A stretch of DNA of 64,000 nt from Gnetum montanum (GCA_015680685.1 MNCI01002341.1:17403-81402), one strand, 5' to 3'; positions 46,366 through 58,995 are shown, counted from the first letter of the stretch. Numbers and translations: made by a program. The notes: generated by a model not told the origin, from the sequence alone.

Positions 46366-47206
46366 TTTTCTTATTCTAGCAAAAATTCATATTTTATAAA
46401 GAATTTGTTCCAAATCAATAAAAAATGCTATTATTATTAAACTAGTTATCAACATTAGTCCTTAAATTCAATTTAACCACATTTTCATTACTCATCATCA
46501 TCATGAACATTATGAAAATTCTAATTTCATGTTAAGATCTACATTTTAATGTATGAGAATTTCATCATATTGAAGATCAAAAGTTATCACTATTTTTACA
46601 ATTCAAATTCACTCAAAATTTAAAATAAATTTATTTTTATTTCCACTTCAATTTTATTTGCATCAATGAACAAAATCAATAATTCAACTCACATTCTAAT
46701 CCAAATTCAAAATCTGCAAAAATTAGAGTTTTTCCACTCATCAAAACCTAACCATGACTTATTTATTATCAAATAACATATCACGACTCATGGTCAATCC
46801 AAATAGCATCTCACAAGGTAACCACTACTTGTGGTCAATATTTCTAACTCCCACTATCAACCATGACTCATGCTTATCAACCATGTCCTATGCTTCTTGT
46901 CCACAACTTATTATCCATTTTGAAGATTAAGGTAAATATACCATGACCTTTGGATCAATTATGGTATCATGAAATCAACTCACAATGTCTTGTGGTACCC
47001 TTGTGATCTACTCATCGAATTTTTAAAATAATATATTTCTTTCCTTGTTCAAGTATCTAATCTGTATTTCTATATAACAAAAATTAATCTTAAAGAGGAA
47101 GATCTTCCAAATCTTTTGAAGGTATTACTTAGTACAATCATCATTGAAGATACATAACNCCTTTTGAAGGTATTACTTAGTACAATCATCATTGAAGATA
47201 CATAAC
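46366..47206. other. AT-rich DNA between elements G and D, no gene seen
   Basis: Contains several 'accatgactcatg'-like repeats (46,745-46,890). A 45-bp direct repeat around the single N at 47,159 ('gaaggtattacttagtacaa' occurs at 47,118 and again at 47,166) looks like an assembly scar. No gene or RNA recognised. Confidence 0.5.
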
Positions 47207-48101
47207 TGATGAGTGGCAAGGTACCCCTACACTCAACCATACAAATACGAGTGTTTCATCCATGATCCGATCGAACTTCGCAGATGGGCTAGTTGTGGTA
47301 TCTAGATAGTTACTCGTTGATCGTAGTTCGTTGTCTTCCCACCTAGATTAGTATCTACTTTGTCACATATGGTTTAGTCCAGAGTGAGGTGTATGATGTG
47401 TTCCTAAACTAATGCTTCTCCTAAAGATGATGGAAAATAATCTTAAATTAAGCTTGGAGGAAAATGGAGAGAGAGAGCTATACTAAGAGGAGATAGGAAG
47501 AGAAAGTCTACTCTAGCCTAAGTGAGATAAGCATCCATTCCTTAATCATTCGTATAAATCTTGGACCTTGTGCACAACTACCGCTGGGAATACCAAGTGC
47601 ATGGCCTAGGTATGCTACTGGGTTACCAAGTAGTCACACTTAAATGCTCGTCATTAAGTCGTACTCATTCTGCATTAAGGAGTTTAGGTTGAAGAGATAT
47701 TAACTAAGAAAGTAATAAATAATAATAACAATTAAATAATTAAACTAAGTGAATGTTGTAATGATGAAGTAATCTCAATCTTTATTTCCAATCATGTGTG
47801 TGTCCAAGTACATCACACTCAAATAAATGTACATTTACAACCACCACATTGCAGGCATGCACTGGGAGAGAGGGTTGAGAGGAAAAATGACAAAAAGATC
47901 CTACTCTAATACTAAATTGACTATTGAAAAAACTAACTAAAATACTTCCTTCCCGTGTGCCTACATGTGTATTTATAGGCCCACACAGGAACCACGATAT
48001 TGCATATATGATACTGTTGTTGGGTGCAATATCACGTACCCAATATCACGTATCTGATATCATGGGTTTGATATCACAAACATATGAATCACGATTCATC
48101 A
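47207..48101 (-). repeat. Element D 3' LTR
   Basis: TATTTATA (minus TATAAATA) at 47,970-47,977 and TTTATT (minus AATAAA) at 47,781-47,786. U3 (47,990-48,090) carries repeated GATATC-type motifs. The polypurine tract CGTGGGGGTA (complement of 48,102-48,111) abuts it. Confidence 0.92.
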
Positions 48102-48299
48102 TACCCCCACGATTAAATGAAAACTCATCCTCGAGTCAAAATGAGAACAAGCCCCCTTGATTACACAGTGGATACATATTGGATTATTGACTGACAGGGA
48201 ATCTATTCATGTCATAGCAAAGAATGCAATAGAACAAAATTTGGACACAACACAAAAAATGCAAAATTTCCAAAATTACAAAGTTACAAAATTGGGTGG

Positions 48300-51097
48300 A
48301 AATCATGTGGTTCCTAGTGGCGATGGCTCCTCCATGGGCTTCTTTCACTTATCTTGTGCTCTAGGTTTTGGGATTTGATGATGTTGAAATAGTGCCTAGA
48401 GCTTTTCATCTTTAGTTCAGGGATCCTATGCCATCCATGTTGATGCTCTAATGTTTGATGGAGTCAGCACCTCCCATGGGCACAGTAGTTGCGGAAACAT
48501 TTTGTTTACCTTGATGTACTAGGCTACAAACAACTGTTGTTCCTCCTTGTAGGCTCTAGTTTTGTCCTTGTACTCCTAAAAATTTGTAAGCCATTGAGCC
48601 AAGTCCATTGCAACATATTTTTGTCCTTGGTAGCTTTCTTTAACCACCTCCAATTTAGAATTTGCAACTTCAAACTTTTACAATGTTTTCTTTTGTTTTG
48701 CAAATTTTGTTTCATACTTGGCATAGGTGGTAGCTACCTGCTTCTTGAGCTCTATCCTCGAGCACCCTACTATTAACATGGCTTGATTGGCATACAGTAG
48801 ATTTACCAACTCCATGTATTCTATGAGATCCTGAATCTGCAAGGCTCGACTCTTAAGTTCTGCCTGGTGGAAAAATGCATGTGTCCAATATGGCCCACCA
48901 ATTAGTGTGTTAAGCATTGAAAGCATTCATATCGACCTTGGCCATATGGATCTCCTTCTCGATGATTTTTTTGTACATTTCCACCTAGTCTCGAAAATGC
49001 TCTTTTAATTTTTCATGCCACTTGGCCTCATTCTGCCATGCGCTTATTTCGATAGCCATCTTCTGATGGATGGCATGTACCTCCTCCATTAAGAGGGTTT
49101 GATTTTTCCTAAGAAAATGGTTCATGTCCTGGTTGACCTTGATCAACTATTCTCGCAGCTATTGAAAATGTTCTTCAAGAACGTTCTTCTATTTCTCCAC
49201 AGATGTCAACCGAAGATTGTTAGCAATGAGCTATTTATTTTCTTTTTATAAGGCCTTGAGTGCCTTGGTGTGTGCATAGGATTGTGCTTGTGCCATGGAG
49301 CATCCTAGTTGGCCTTCTCTTTTTCTTCTATCATGCTTTTATTTTCCTCTACTAATTTGTTGAGTTGATTAGTCCTGAAGGTGTCCAGTTGGTCTGCAGG
49401 AACAAATTGAGAGGGATCCCGTTGTGCAGCTTACAGGGTTATGAGCTTTTCTTGTAGCCTTGCTACTTCTGCTTTTGCATGCTCAACCCTTATTTCTATC
49501 ATGACTAGCTTTCCTTTGGCGGAGATAAGGTCCAATTATTCCACTATAACATCTTGTGGGATGTCGAACAAGAACGTCATCACTTGTCTTGTTTGCAGAA
49601 ATCGATTAAGCAAATCCTCATGTTTTGCAGGAGTCATTGAGGTTTCGACCAAAGTTTGAGCATCCCGTGCTCCTATGAAGTCTACCAATGGCACAACAGG
49701 GACATTAAAATATTTCTTGATGTGGTTCGTGACCACCTCTATGGCCCCCGTTGCATCCTGGTGCTGCATGACCACCACTGTGGCCCCTTCACCAGTCTCT
49801 AGTTACACTTGAAAGGATGCTACATTCCCTAAGATCTATTGTGACCAATAACTCTCCCCTCCTCTTGTCTAAATGGACACTTCACCCTATGCATGATCTA
49901 TAGAGACAGTGGGCCATATCGTATCATCAATGATGTGGAAGAGGTTTACATCATCACGACTTCCCTAACTGATTGTCTCAACGATGGCCTTGAGATGGCT
50001 CATCGACAGTCGATAATCTTATGATGGTGGCGATGGTTGATCTCGCTACTCATGCTAGGCCCTACTTCTTATTGTTGATTGGGTCCCATGCTTGGATGTT
50101 GGCTAGGCCCTGCAAGTTGAGTTGTAGTGGGTCCCACTATCTATTCTTGCTCTTACTTTGGTCCCAGCGTCTCACCAGCAATTTTCTTTGTAGCTGGTGG
50201 CTTTAGCAGTTAAGCATACGAAGCATTTTGGGCTTTCATGAGGACATCATTAGTGTATCTTCGAATACCAGCACATTTGCACAACTTCCTAATAAGACAA
50301 GGGAAGGGCAATGTGAACTTCCTTGTCTTGCATTCTTCAAACCACCTTAAGATCTCCATGAAATATAGATGAGGTAGGTTAGCATTAACCTTTCCCATCA
50401 GTATCACACTTTCTCTTGCTACATATGTTGAAATTCTATTTAATCCTTTTATGGGAAAGATGTGATAAGGTTTGATTTTAAAGTATATCTTCTCTTCCAA
50501 CGTCAACTCTCCATAGGTTTTATCTTCTTTACCATACGCCCTATCTAACAAAACCTTACATGCATCAGCATCAGAGTGAGTGGATAGACGAGCAACCTTT
50601 GGCCCTGTGTTTGGAAGGTTTAACACTTCCGAAATGGTATTGATGAAAAAATCAACAGATACACCACAAATGTCAACTGTGGTGCCTTCTTCTTTATTGT
50701 GCCAAAATTGGTATGTTTCTCCTAAGTACCAGGCACTGCTTTCGAAGAGGATAGGCCATAATGGAAACCCTTTGAGGTGGTCCCTAATGGCCTCAGGAGC
50801 ATATTCCGTGAAAGGTCCAAAGTTCAATTCCATGATTACTGTAGCTGATGTGGACCTTTCACAGATGGCCTGGATACATTTCGAGGGCAATGTAAGGTGT
50901 CATCCCAGTTTACGCACTGGAGTAGCTCGTCCTTCTACCTATTTTAATTGCATAGTATCAAGGTCTTCTTGATGGATACTGAACGATTGATCCTCCTACT
51001 CTGTGTGTTGTTCGGGAAGCACCTGTCCTTTACCTCTCCTGGGTTTCTTAAATGCACCTTGAGAGGGGCCTTCTTGTTGTCCACGCTTTGGAGCCAT
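48300..51097 (-). pseudogene. Element D: ORF3, best preserved copy of the family's third ORF
   Basis: Starts at ATG 51,097 (MAPKRGQQEGPSQGAFKKPR), directly after the splice-acceptor-like TGTGTGATTGTAG. The basic KKPRRGKG could be a nuclear signal. In the same frame, after three TAG/TGA stops, 226 codons are open (50,890-50,210): WYLGETYQFWHN, ISEVLNLPNTGPKVARL, YFKIKPYHIFPIKGL, and LIRKLCKCAGI near the end. The last blocks resemble the layout of the 'putative plant transposon protein' family (Transposase_32), which is an inference. Coiled-coil-like regions follow at 49,778-49,330 and 48,926-48,524. Function unknown. Confidence 0.7.
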
Positions 51098-51099
51098 CT

Positions 51100-52440
51100 A
51101 CAATCACACAGGGCCAAGCATTAGTAACATTGTTTACCCAAGTTAAGTCATACCTTACATCTTGTCTTAATGAGTTTTTTTTATTTCCGTGTGATTTTAA
51201 AGTTAGGAATTTTTATGGAAATGTCCCCGAAAGATAATGCTTAGAGGATATAAGATGATGTGGGGAAGATGTGTTACAAGTACAAATTACAAGGGTTACG
51301 CAAGTGGGTCCTCCCCAAAGAAGGTTTCACCTATAATTCCCTTATGTAACCACACCTTAAAATGTCCATAGGCACTAGAAGGGTTAAATATAATCCACAC
51401 CAGTTCCACAAAACACACACATGTACATACCACCGTGATGAGGTATGAATTCAATGCTATACAAGACATAAGTCACAAATACATGAATAGCGAGATGAGG
51501 CGAATTGTAGAAGGGACTAAAGAGATTGGAACATGAGGCAACTGACTCAGGGCACAATGAATTTTCAGTATAAGGCATGATTAATGTGTCATTAACCTGT
51601 CACTCAAAAATCAAGACCAAGTCCATTCCTCTGATTAGTGACATTGCATTATTTCATCCCAATGATAGATAATAATAAGAGCACCATGATAGTAAAGTGT
51701 ACGGTCACTTGGCATATTGTTCAAGGGAGGAGTGACTCAGAATTTTTTTGTAGCACTTTGATCTTGATCTTCTCTTCTTCTTCTTCTCCTCTCTCTTTTT
51801 TTCATCATTTTTTTTCTTCGAATGCTTAATCCAGAGAAGCCGCCTACCTTCAAGCATGGGTGCATGTCTTTCCAGTGGAACCCCCTAGAATAGCATTATT
51901 TTTCCTTGATTGACTACCTTTTGATTACTCTTACTCCCATTTTTCATTAGATCTACAAGGATCTTAGTAACCAAGCTGCATGATAACTCCCACAAATGTC
52001 ACCAAAGAGAATCCACAAGTCCCCTTGATGCCACACCTTGGCCATTCCTACTTAGTCCATCCTTCTTCGCTCTAGGTATAATAACATAAGGTTACTTTAA
52101 GTTTTAATGATTAATAATATCAATGTACCTAGGGTAGAACCCCTTATTAAGAGAATGGGTGGATGGATGTTGTGGGCTTGTTGTTCAAATAATTAGTCAC
52201 TTGAGACTTGATAGCATAAAACAACACCTCAACCAATGAGCCATGTGAGTGTTTTATTTGTAGATGAGATTACTCACAAAAAGACAAAAAGACAAAACAA
52301 TAAACTGAAAAGTGAAAAACTGAAAAACAAAAAATTTTAAACTTAATGAAAATTAAAAATATTGATTAATCCTGCTTGTTATTAGAATGGGGGGTATCCC
52401 CCATAACTAAATGGTTGAGTATTGCAAGGATTAATAAATG
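51100..52440 (-). other. Element D: noncoding block between gag linker and ORF3
   Basis: Equivalent to the post-integrase block of other copies ('caagcatgggtgcatgtctttcc' at 51,854; 'gggggtatcccccataac' at 52,390). The acceptor AG lies at 51,098-51,099 (complement), just before ORF3. No gene seen. Confidence 0.6.
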
Positions 52441-54377
52441 AAAAGTTGGGATCCTTGCATGTTTGAAATGTTGGGACTTGGTCATACTTACTCCATTAGG
52501 GTTCACACACTTGATTATAGTTGGCATAGTGGGGTAGGTTATAAGGTGTAGTTAATTGATGAATTTCTGACCCACTATGACACCCTTAACCATAAGATGG
52601 TATGTAGGATCAATCTATCTCCCTCAATGGCTATATTCATTGGGCGGTATGGTTGTTGGAGTATCGGTTGGTGGCCCAGAGAAAGTAACATGAGGCATTG
52701 GATTTGAGGAGGGAGCTACACCACAGTGTTGGATTTGTGCTAGGTTGGAAGCTGCAGTAGGCTCAAAATTGTGTTGTCCTTTCTTACGGTCATGTCTAAA
52801 GAAGGGATGCCTATGATGTTGTGGAGGATTCCCACTACTATTGACAATAGTAGCACAAGTAACATTTGTGGGTAGGTGCTGTGGTGCAAAACCTTCTGGA
52901 ACACTTGGTGACGATGTAGAAGGAGGTGAAGGATGAGAATGTTGAAATTGAGGAGAAGTGTAAGGTATCCAAGGTGGTGGTTGTGTTGGAGAGGATATGG
53001 GTTGATAGTATTGAGGAGAATAATAATCATGTGGTAAGATAGAGGATGTTGACCCGGTTGGAGAAACAGGATGTTGGACTTGATAAGCACTTAGGTTCGA
53101 ATGATATCAAGGGTGTAACCAGTTTGAGGGTGGCCTCCCCCATGACTAGGATTGGTGCCACTATGATCGAACACAGTATCTTTGTATGAACTCTGGATGT
53201 AACACTCTTCCCCAATGCTCTTGTAAATGTGACAAGATTGGACATTGGCCCTTGGGATGATCGTACAAGCAAATGTTGCATTGATACGTATGATTGGCAA
53301 TTAAGTTCTTATTCTCTTCTACCCTTCTTTCTTATTATCTTAGGGTATTTTTTCCTACTTCTTGGTTCTTCATAACTCTATCCCCAATAATGTTGGCATA
53401 TTCTTCGTATTTTTTATGCATCCATTCCATCATCTTATTGATCTTTGCCTCAATTTCATCCAATGATTGTAGTGTTGGCAAAGATGGTTCCACCTCCTTG
53501 AGGTGAGTTGATTTCTCCTCTTTTAGATTATGGATCTTTTTTGATGTAAGATTTTGATCCCATTGAGATTTTTTAGCATTCTCCCATTTAGCCATTTCTC
53601 CTTCTTCTTTTGCTACCTATTTGATAAGCTCTTGGAATTGATGGGTTCGTAGCTTGTATAGTTGACCTCGGGCATACATCCCTAGGGTCTCCCTTGTTTC
53701 ATTAAGAAGCCCATCTATGATATGGTACATTAGCCTTTCCTCAGAGAAATCATGGCCTGGGCAGTTGTTTAATAACGCATAATATCTTTCTAAGGCCATG
53801 TCCAAGGGTTCATGTTGTGCTTGTTTCCACTCTTGGATTTGTTTCCTCGAGGATGACACTCTTGCATAAGTTTGATATCTTTCATTAAATAGTTCTACCA
53901 TTGTTGACCAACATTGAATTGATTTTGGTCTTAAAGACCTATACCATACCTTTGCTTGGCCAACAAGTGTCGTAGGAAAGAGCTTAAGTTTTTGTCATCC
54001 ATTATCAATGTTGTTCCACACACAGGCATCATAGAAGGCTCATAATGTTGTTGTGGATCCAATTCATAGCCTCCTAAGAATTTTGGAAAGTTTTTTATGT
54101 CAAGCCGGGGTAGAAGGCTTTCCTTGTGATGCTTACAGGATATTCGAACAGCCTCTTGTATTTGTGTTAGGCATGTAGTGGTCAATGGGGATTCATCGTC
54201 ACTAGGTATGTTATGCATTCGTGAGTTGGGACAATGTTGTCTTCATTTATGTTTATAGGAAATCCCTACATCAGATTGGATACTCCAAACTTAATCTTCA
54301 TCATCATATAATTCATTGGTTCTCCAATGAATTACCCTACTGGTTGTTGCGTTATCATAATCTTGTGATAGAGACAT
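52441..54377 (-). pseudogene. Element D: gag and proline-rich linker pseudogene
   Basis: Starts near ATG 54,377 (MSLSQDYDNATTSRVIHW), so about 350 residues of the N-terminal region present in A, E, F and G are absent. ICKHH-type region, then LPRLDIKNFPKFLGGYELDP (54,110). The capsid region VELFNERYQTYARVSSSRKQ lies at 53,901-53,617, and the zinc knuckle CNICLYDHPKGQC at 53,242-53,280. A Pro/His/Ser/Tyr-rich linker follows (about 53,100-52,650, frameshifted). No protease active site is found before the noncoding block. Confidence 0.75.
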
Positions 54378-54490
54378 TGTGTGTGAATTTATGTGTGACT
54401 TAATTGAAATTAATTTCTTTTTAAAAAGATATATCATGAATACTTTGTTACAGTGATCTTGTATGATGTAACTAATCTAAATAACTAGCA

Positions 54491-54512
54491 CCATCCCCGG
54501 CAATGGTGCCAA
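54491..54512 (-). other. Element D primer binding site (tRNA-Asp type)
   Basis: The minus strand reads TGGCACCATTGCCGGGG after the LTR end. It differs from TGGCGCCGTTGCCGG by two C-to-T/G-to-A changes, the best preserved site in the window. Confidence 0.75.
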
Positions 54513-55407
54513 TGATGAGTGGTGAGGTACCCCTACACTCAACCATACGAATATGAGTGTTTCACACACGATCTGGTCGATCTTCGTAGACAGGCTAGTT
54601 GTAGTATCTAGATAGTTACTCGTTGATTGCAGTTCGCTATCTTCCCACCTGGACTAGTAATTGCTTTTTCATGTATGGTTTAGTCTAGAGTGAGGTGTAT
54701 GATGTGTTCCTAAACTAATGCTACTCCTAGAGGTGATGGAAAATAATCTTAAATTAAGCTAGGAGGAAAGGGAAAAGAGAGTTAACTAATAGGAGATCGG
54801 GAGAGAGAATCTAAACTAGCCTAAGTGTGATGAGCATTCATTCCTTAATCATCCGTACACATCTTGGACCTCATGCATGACTACCGCTGGGGATACTAAG
54901 TGCATGGCCTAGGTACGCTACCGAGTTACCAAGTTGTCACACTTAAATGCTCATGATTAAGTCATACTCATTCCACATTAACAAGTTTAGGGTGCAGAGA
55001 TATTAACTACGAAAGAAATAAATAATAATAAAAATTAAATAATTAAACTAAGTGAATGCTATGATGAAGTAATCTTAATCTTTATTTCCCGTCATGTGCG
55101 TGTCCAAGTATGTCACACTCAAATAAATGATGTCATACAATTACAATCACCACACTGCGAGCATGCACTGGGAGAGAGGGTTGAGAGGAAAAATGACAAA
55201 AAGATCCTACTCTAATACTAAACTGACTATTGAAAAAACTAACTAAAAGACTTCCTTCCCATGTGCCTACATGTGTATTTATAGGCCCACATAGGAACCA
55301 TGATATCGCATATCCGATATCATTGTTGGATGCGATATCGCATACCTGATATCGTGTATCTGATATCATGGGTTTGATATTGTAACCAGATGAATCACGA
55401 TTCATCA
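54513..55407 (-). repeat. Element D 5' LTR
   Basis: 895 bp. TATAAATA on the minus strand at 55,276-55,283, AATAAA at 55,081-55,086. U3 (55,295-55,385) is an array of GATATC/GATATCG motifs. The outer end is TGATGAATCGTGATTCATC, itself a short palindrome. Confidence 0.92.
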
Positions 55408-55412
55408 ATAAT

Positions 55413-56149
55413 GAAAACTAATAAGCTAATTTAGGTAACAAAATTTAAAGAGATTGATACCAGTTCCAAATTTGATAAGAAAAAAAGCACTCCTAGAAAA
55501 CATTCATACAGGGCCATGGCATTTCTATTGCTTGATTATTAATTGCAATTTTCATTGCTCCCCTTCATAATTCATGAAAGCCTCTATTTCTTTTCCTATT
55601 CTTAGTTCTATGACAAATAATAACTATCATTGGGACCTCTATTTGCCTCTTGCTAGGCATCATCTAGAAATAAAGATGAGGTTGTAGTTTGAATTTTCAA
55701 AAAGAAAAATTTGAAAATATGCATGGATTATTATCATGGGTCGAGCACATGCATATATATGGTCTACGTTGATTTGTGTTACAAATCAATTTGCACCACA
55801 AAAATTGCATGTCAACTGGAAAAAGTAGGAATTATAATTCGTGAGCCTTTATGGTTCTATTCATGGGTGTTAGAAGTTGCATGGTAGTTGGATAGTAGGG
55901 ATTAGGATTCATAAGCCTTTTTGGTTGTATTCATATCATAGTTTTCTAAGTTGGTGATAAATCACCTAGTCCCTGCATCAAACATATTATGGACCTAAGC
56001 CAAGTCAACATGACTTTTATAATAAATCTTATTTTTACACAAAAATCAATAAATTTAGGTATAATTTTTAGGACCTTTAAATATAACTCAGCTCGACTTG
56101 TTGATTTATCCCGATTCTTGAAACATGTCGATTTATCAATATTTTTGTT
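55413..56149. other. Flanking DNA with a dispersed repeat
   Basis: No gene seen. 'tttggttgtattcatatcatagttttctaag' and 'ggtgataaatca' (55,917-55,965) recur at 61,689-61,890, so a dispersed, possibly MITE-like repeat lies here. The rest is AT-rich. Confidence 0.4.
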
Positions 56150-56804
56150 TCTATCTTCTACTAATTTTTAACCCTTTTGATTCTAAAGCATGTCTACACT
56201 TCTCCTTTTTAGATGCAATACTTTTTGGAGCTAGATCCAGCAACACAATATCATCTACAAATAGCATAAACCAAGGGATTTCATCTTGTATTCCTTTTTT
56301 AACTAATCCATAATAATAGAGAATAAGTATGGGCTAAGTATAGACCTTGATGTAGACTTGTTGTGACTCAAAAATTAGATGTTCTGAAAGTTGTTCTAGT
56401 TTTAGTGGTAGCTCCTTCATACATGTCTTGAATTACTTTAGCATATTTATCATGAATGTTTTTCTTCTACAAAGCCCACCAAATAATCTTTCTAGGAACT
56501 CTATCATATAACTTTTTCCAAGTCAATGAAGTTCATATGTAAATTTTCTCTTTATTTTCAGAATGTTAACATTAATTGTCCTATTAAGAAAATAGCCTCT
56601 ATATTAGATCTTCCTAATGTAAATCCAAATTGATTTTCTAATATTATTGATTCAAGTCTAAGACATTGCTCTATGACTCTGTCCCAAAGCTTCATAGTAT
56701 GGCTCATTAGCATGATTCCTTTATAGTTTGCATAATTTTACACATCTACTTTATTTTTGTAGATAGGAACAACAATGTTTTTTCTCTAATTATTAGACAT
56801 TTCT

Positions 56805-57636
56805 TGGTGTAGGGATACCTCTTCGAAACCTTGATGTTGGTCCCTATTAAATGAGAAGTAAGATGACGAAATGTGAAAGAACTCGTCCATTAGTGGAAGA
56901 AGTCTTTTGTTTGTAAAAGAAGTCTTTCATTTGCAAAAGAAGTCTTTAGTACTCCCAAAGATGTCTTTCAAAAGAAAAAGATGCCTTTCTTGCAAGTTAC
57001 CAAAACACACAGAAGGGTATCTTTCAAGCATCAAAAATGTCTTTCTAGCAAGGTGTTGAAACTCATAAATATGTCTTTTAGGCATCAAATATGTCTTTCC
57101 TACAAGCTACTAAAACTCAAAAAGATGTCTTCTAGGCCTCAAACATGTTTTTTACATGAGGGAAACTTTCTAAGGTGCCATGTTCAAGATGGAAAACAAT
57201 CAAGAATATCCAAGGTGAGCATGGGAAGGGTTTCCCAAAAGTTGTAGCTATGTGTTAGCTTTGTTTAATGATAAATATTAGTAATGTTGCATGTTTTTTT
57301 ATGGGAGTTGGATGGTCAAACTTGTGTGTACGATTTTGGCCATTATGTATGGATCATGGTCCTATGTGTGTTGGAAGAGATGCATAATCAATTGTGCCTT
57401 GCATTAAGGTTGATTGTATGTAATTTTAAAGCCTCATGCTTTGCAATATTATTGAGTGTGTGACTATTTTGGTGTACTATTTTGTGGGTTTGTGGATCCA
57501 CTATATTTATAATCCTCTTTTAGTTTTAACAGAGGATAGCTAGTTTTCTTATTTTCTAGAAATCAATTTGTCTTGCATACCTTTTTCATTTGGTGTGTTT
57601 TAAAAGGTTAAAGTAAATTAGAGTGACACTGCACCA
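56805..57636. mobile_element. Solo LTR inserted in the LINE
   Basis: 832 bp with terminal inverted ends TGGTGTAG / CTGCACCA and a perfect TTTCT target duplication (56,800-56,804 and 57,637-57,641). It contains about ten 'aagatgtctttc'-like repeats at 56,880-57,140. It is unrelated to the A-G LTRs. Internal sequence is absent, so it is a solo LTR from recombination; orientation not determined. Confidence 0.88.
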
Positions 57637-58995
57637 TTTCTCTATCCTTCAAAATTTTGTTAAATAATTGTGTTGAAACCCCTATATCTCCAAGTGCTTT
57701 TAAAGCTTCTATAGAATAATGTCTAGTCTAATAGCTTTTCCATTTTTCATCTTTGATAAGGCTATGCTCACTTGAAATAAAGAAAGTCCATTAACGAAAG
57801 AAAAATTTGGTTCTTATTCTTCGGTATCTTCTCTTGGAAATTTTTCATTTAATAACTTGTAAAAATAAATGTTCATCTATCCAAAATTTTATTATCTTTT
57901 ACCAAAATTCTTTTATCTCTATAATGCATTTGACATTATCAATGTTCTTACATTTCTTGCTTCTGATTTTTGCCAATTTATAAATAGATTTTTTCTTCTT
58001 TAATTCTTATGTTTTTCTTTGACTACTACTATTGTTGCCTCCTTTTTTTTATCATTTTGTATAATAGCCTATTCTCTTAGTTTCTGCTTTGTTTCTATTC
58101 CTTAAAGCATTTTTTCTTATTTTGAATAGCACATTTCACTTCAACACACTACCACCATGTCTCCTTTGGGATGTGTTTTTAGTCTTTTGTTTTATCCAAA
58201 ATGTTCTTTCTTATTTTCTGAATTTAACTTTTCATTTGGCCTTGAATTTAATTTGGAGAGTAATTCTAATTGTAAGTGCCTAGTAATTTTTTTTTCAATA
58301 AGGTGATGTTTTCTTTATTCAATTTTCACTATTTTATGCATTTAGTCCCTTTTTTCGTGCTACATTTGAAGCTTTATATAGCTAAGTCCATAACCATAAG
58401 TCTTTGTACATGATCCAATCTCTTTTGCATAGTAAGAAATAATCAATTTGTGTTTTATCCATATCACTTTTATATGCAATTAAATGTTTTTTTCTCTTTT
58501 GGAAATAGGTATTTGCCATTGCAAGGTCATAACCACTTGCAAATTACAATAGTAATCATTATACTCTTGAAATCAATGTCCTCTATGAATTATGTCATAT
58601 CCCATTTTCATAAATCCAACATGACCATTAGAATCTCCTTCAATAAATATGCTTCCTTGTTGAGACTTGATCCATAGAATCCAAAAAATCTTGCTTGATG
58701 GAGTTTTCTAAGCTCCTTTATGAAGCATAAACATTGATGATGTTGATGATCTCATTTCCAAGTGCAACTTTAATGCCCATAATTTGATTGTCATGACAGT
58801 ATACTTGCATCACCTTGTCTTTGAAAAATTGATTAGTTATGATGTCCATTCTATTTTAATGATTTTTTTTTCCTAAGTACAAGAGTTTGTAAACCTCACT
58901 TAAAGCTTTAGTTTTATCTCATTTCCATCTTGTTTCTCTGAGAAGATTCTTCATCGATTCATGGCATTGATAAATTCAGAGGTTTTTTTTTAATC

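Larger units (their letters stand above)
47207..55407 (-). mobile_element. Element D: non-autonomous LTR retrotransposon (gag + ORF3)
   Basis: 8,201 bp, minus strand. LTRs 47,207-48,101 and 54,513-55,407 are both 895 bp and highly similar. Flanks are ATAAC and ATAAT, an imperfect 5-bp target duplication. Inside: primer site, a gag with shortened N-terminus, a proline-rich linker, the family noncoding block, ORF3 and polypurine tract. Protease, RT, RNase H and integrase are absent. Confidence 0.92.

Noticed and set aside
52740-53090. Leu/His/Ile-rich ORF of 116 codons
   Set aside because: Out-of-frame reading of the proline-rich gag linker of element D.
56880-57140. Regularly spaced short repeats that could suggest a CRISPR array
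   Set aside because: Units are short, variable and not separated by constant-length spacers; they lie inside a plant LTR with target duplications.
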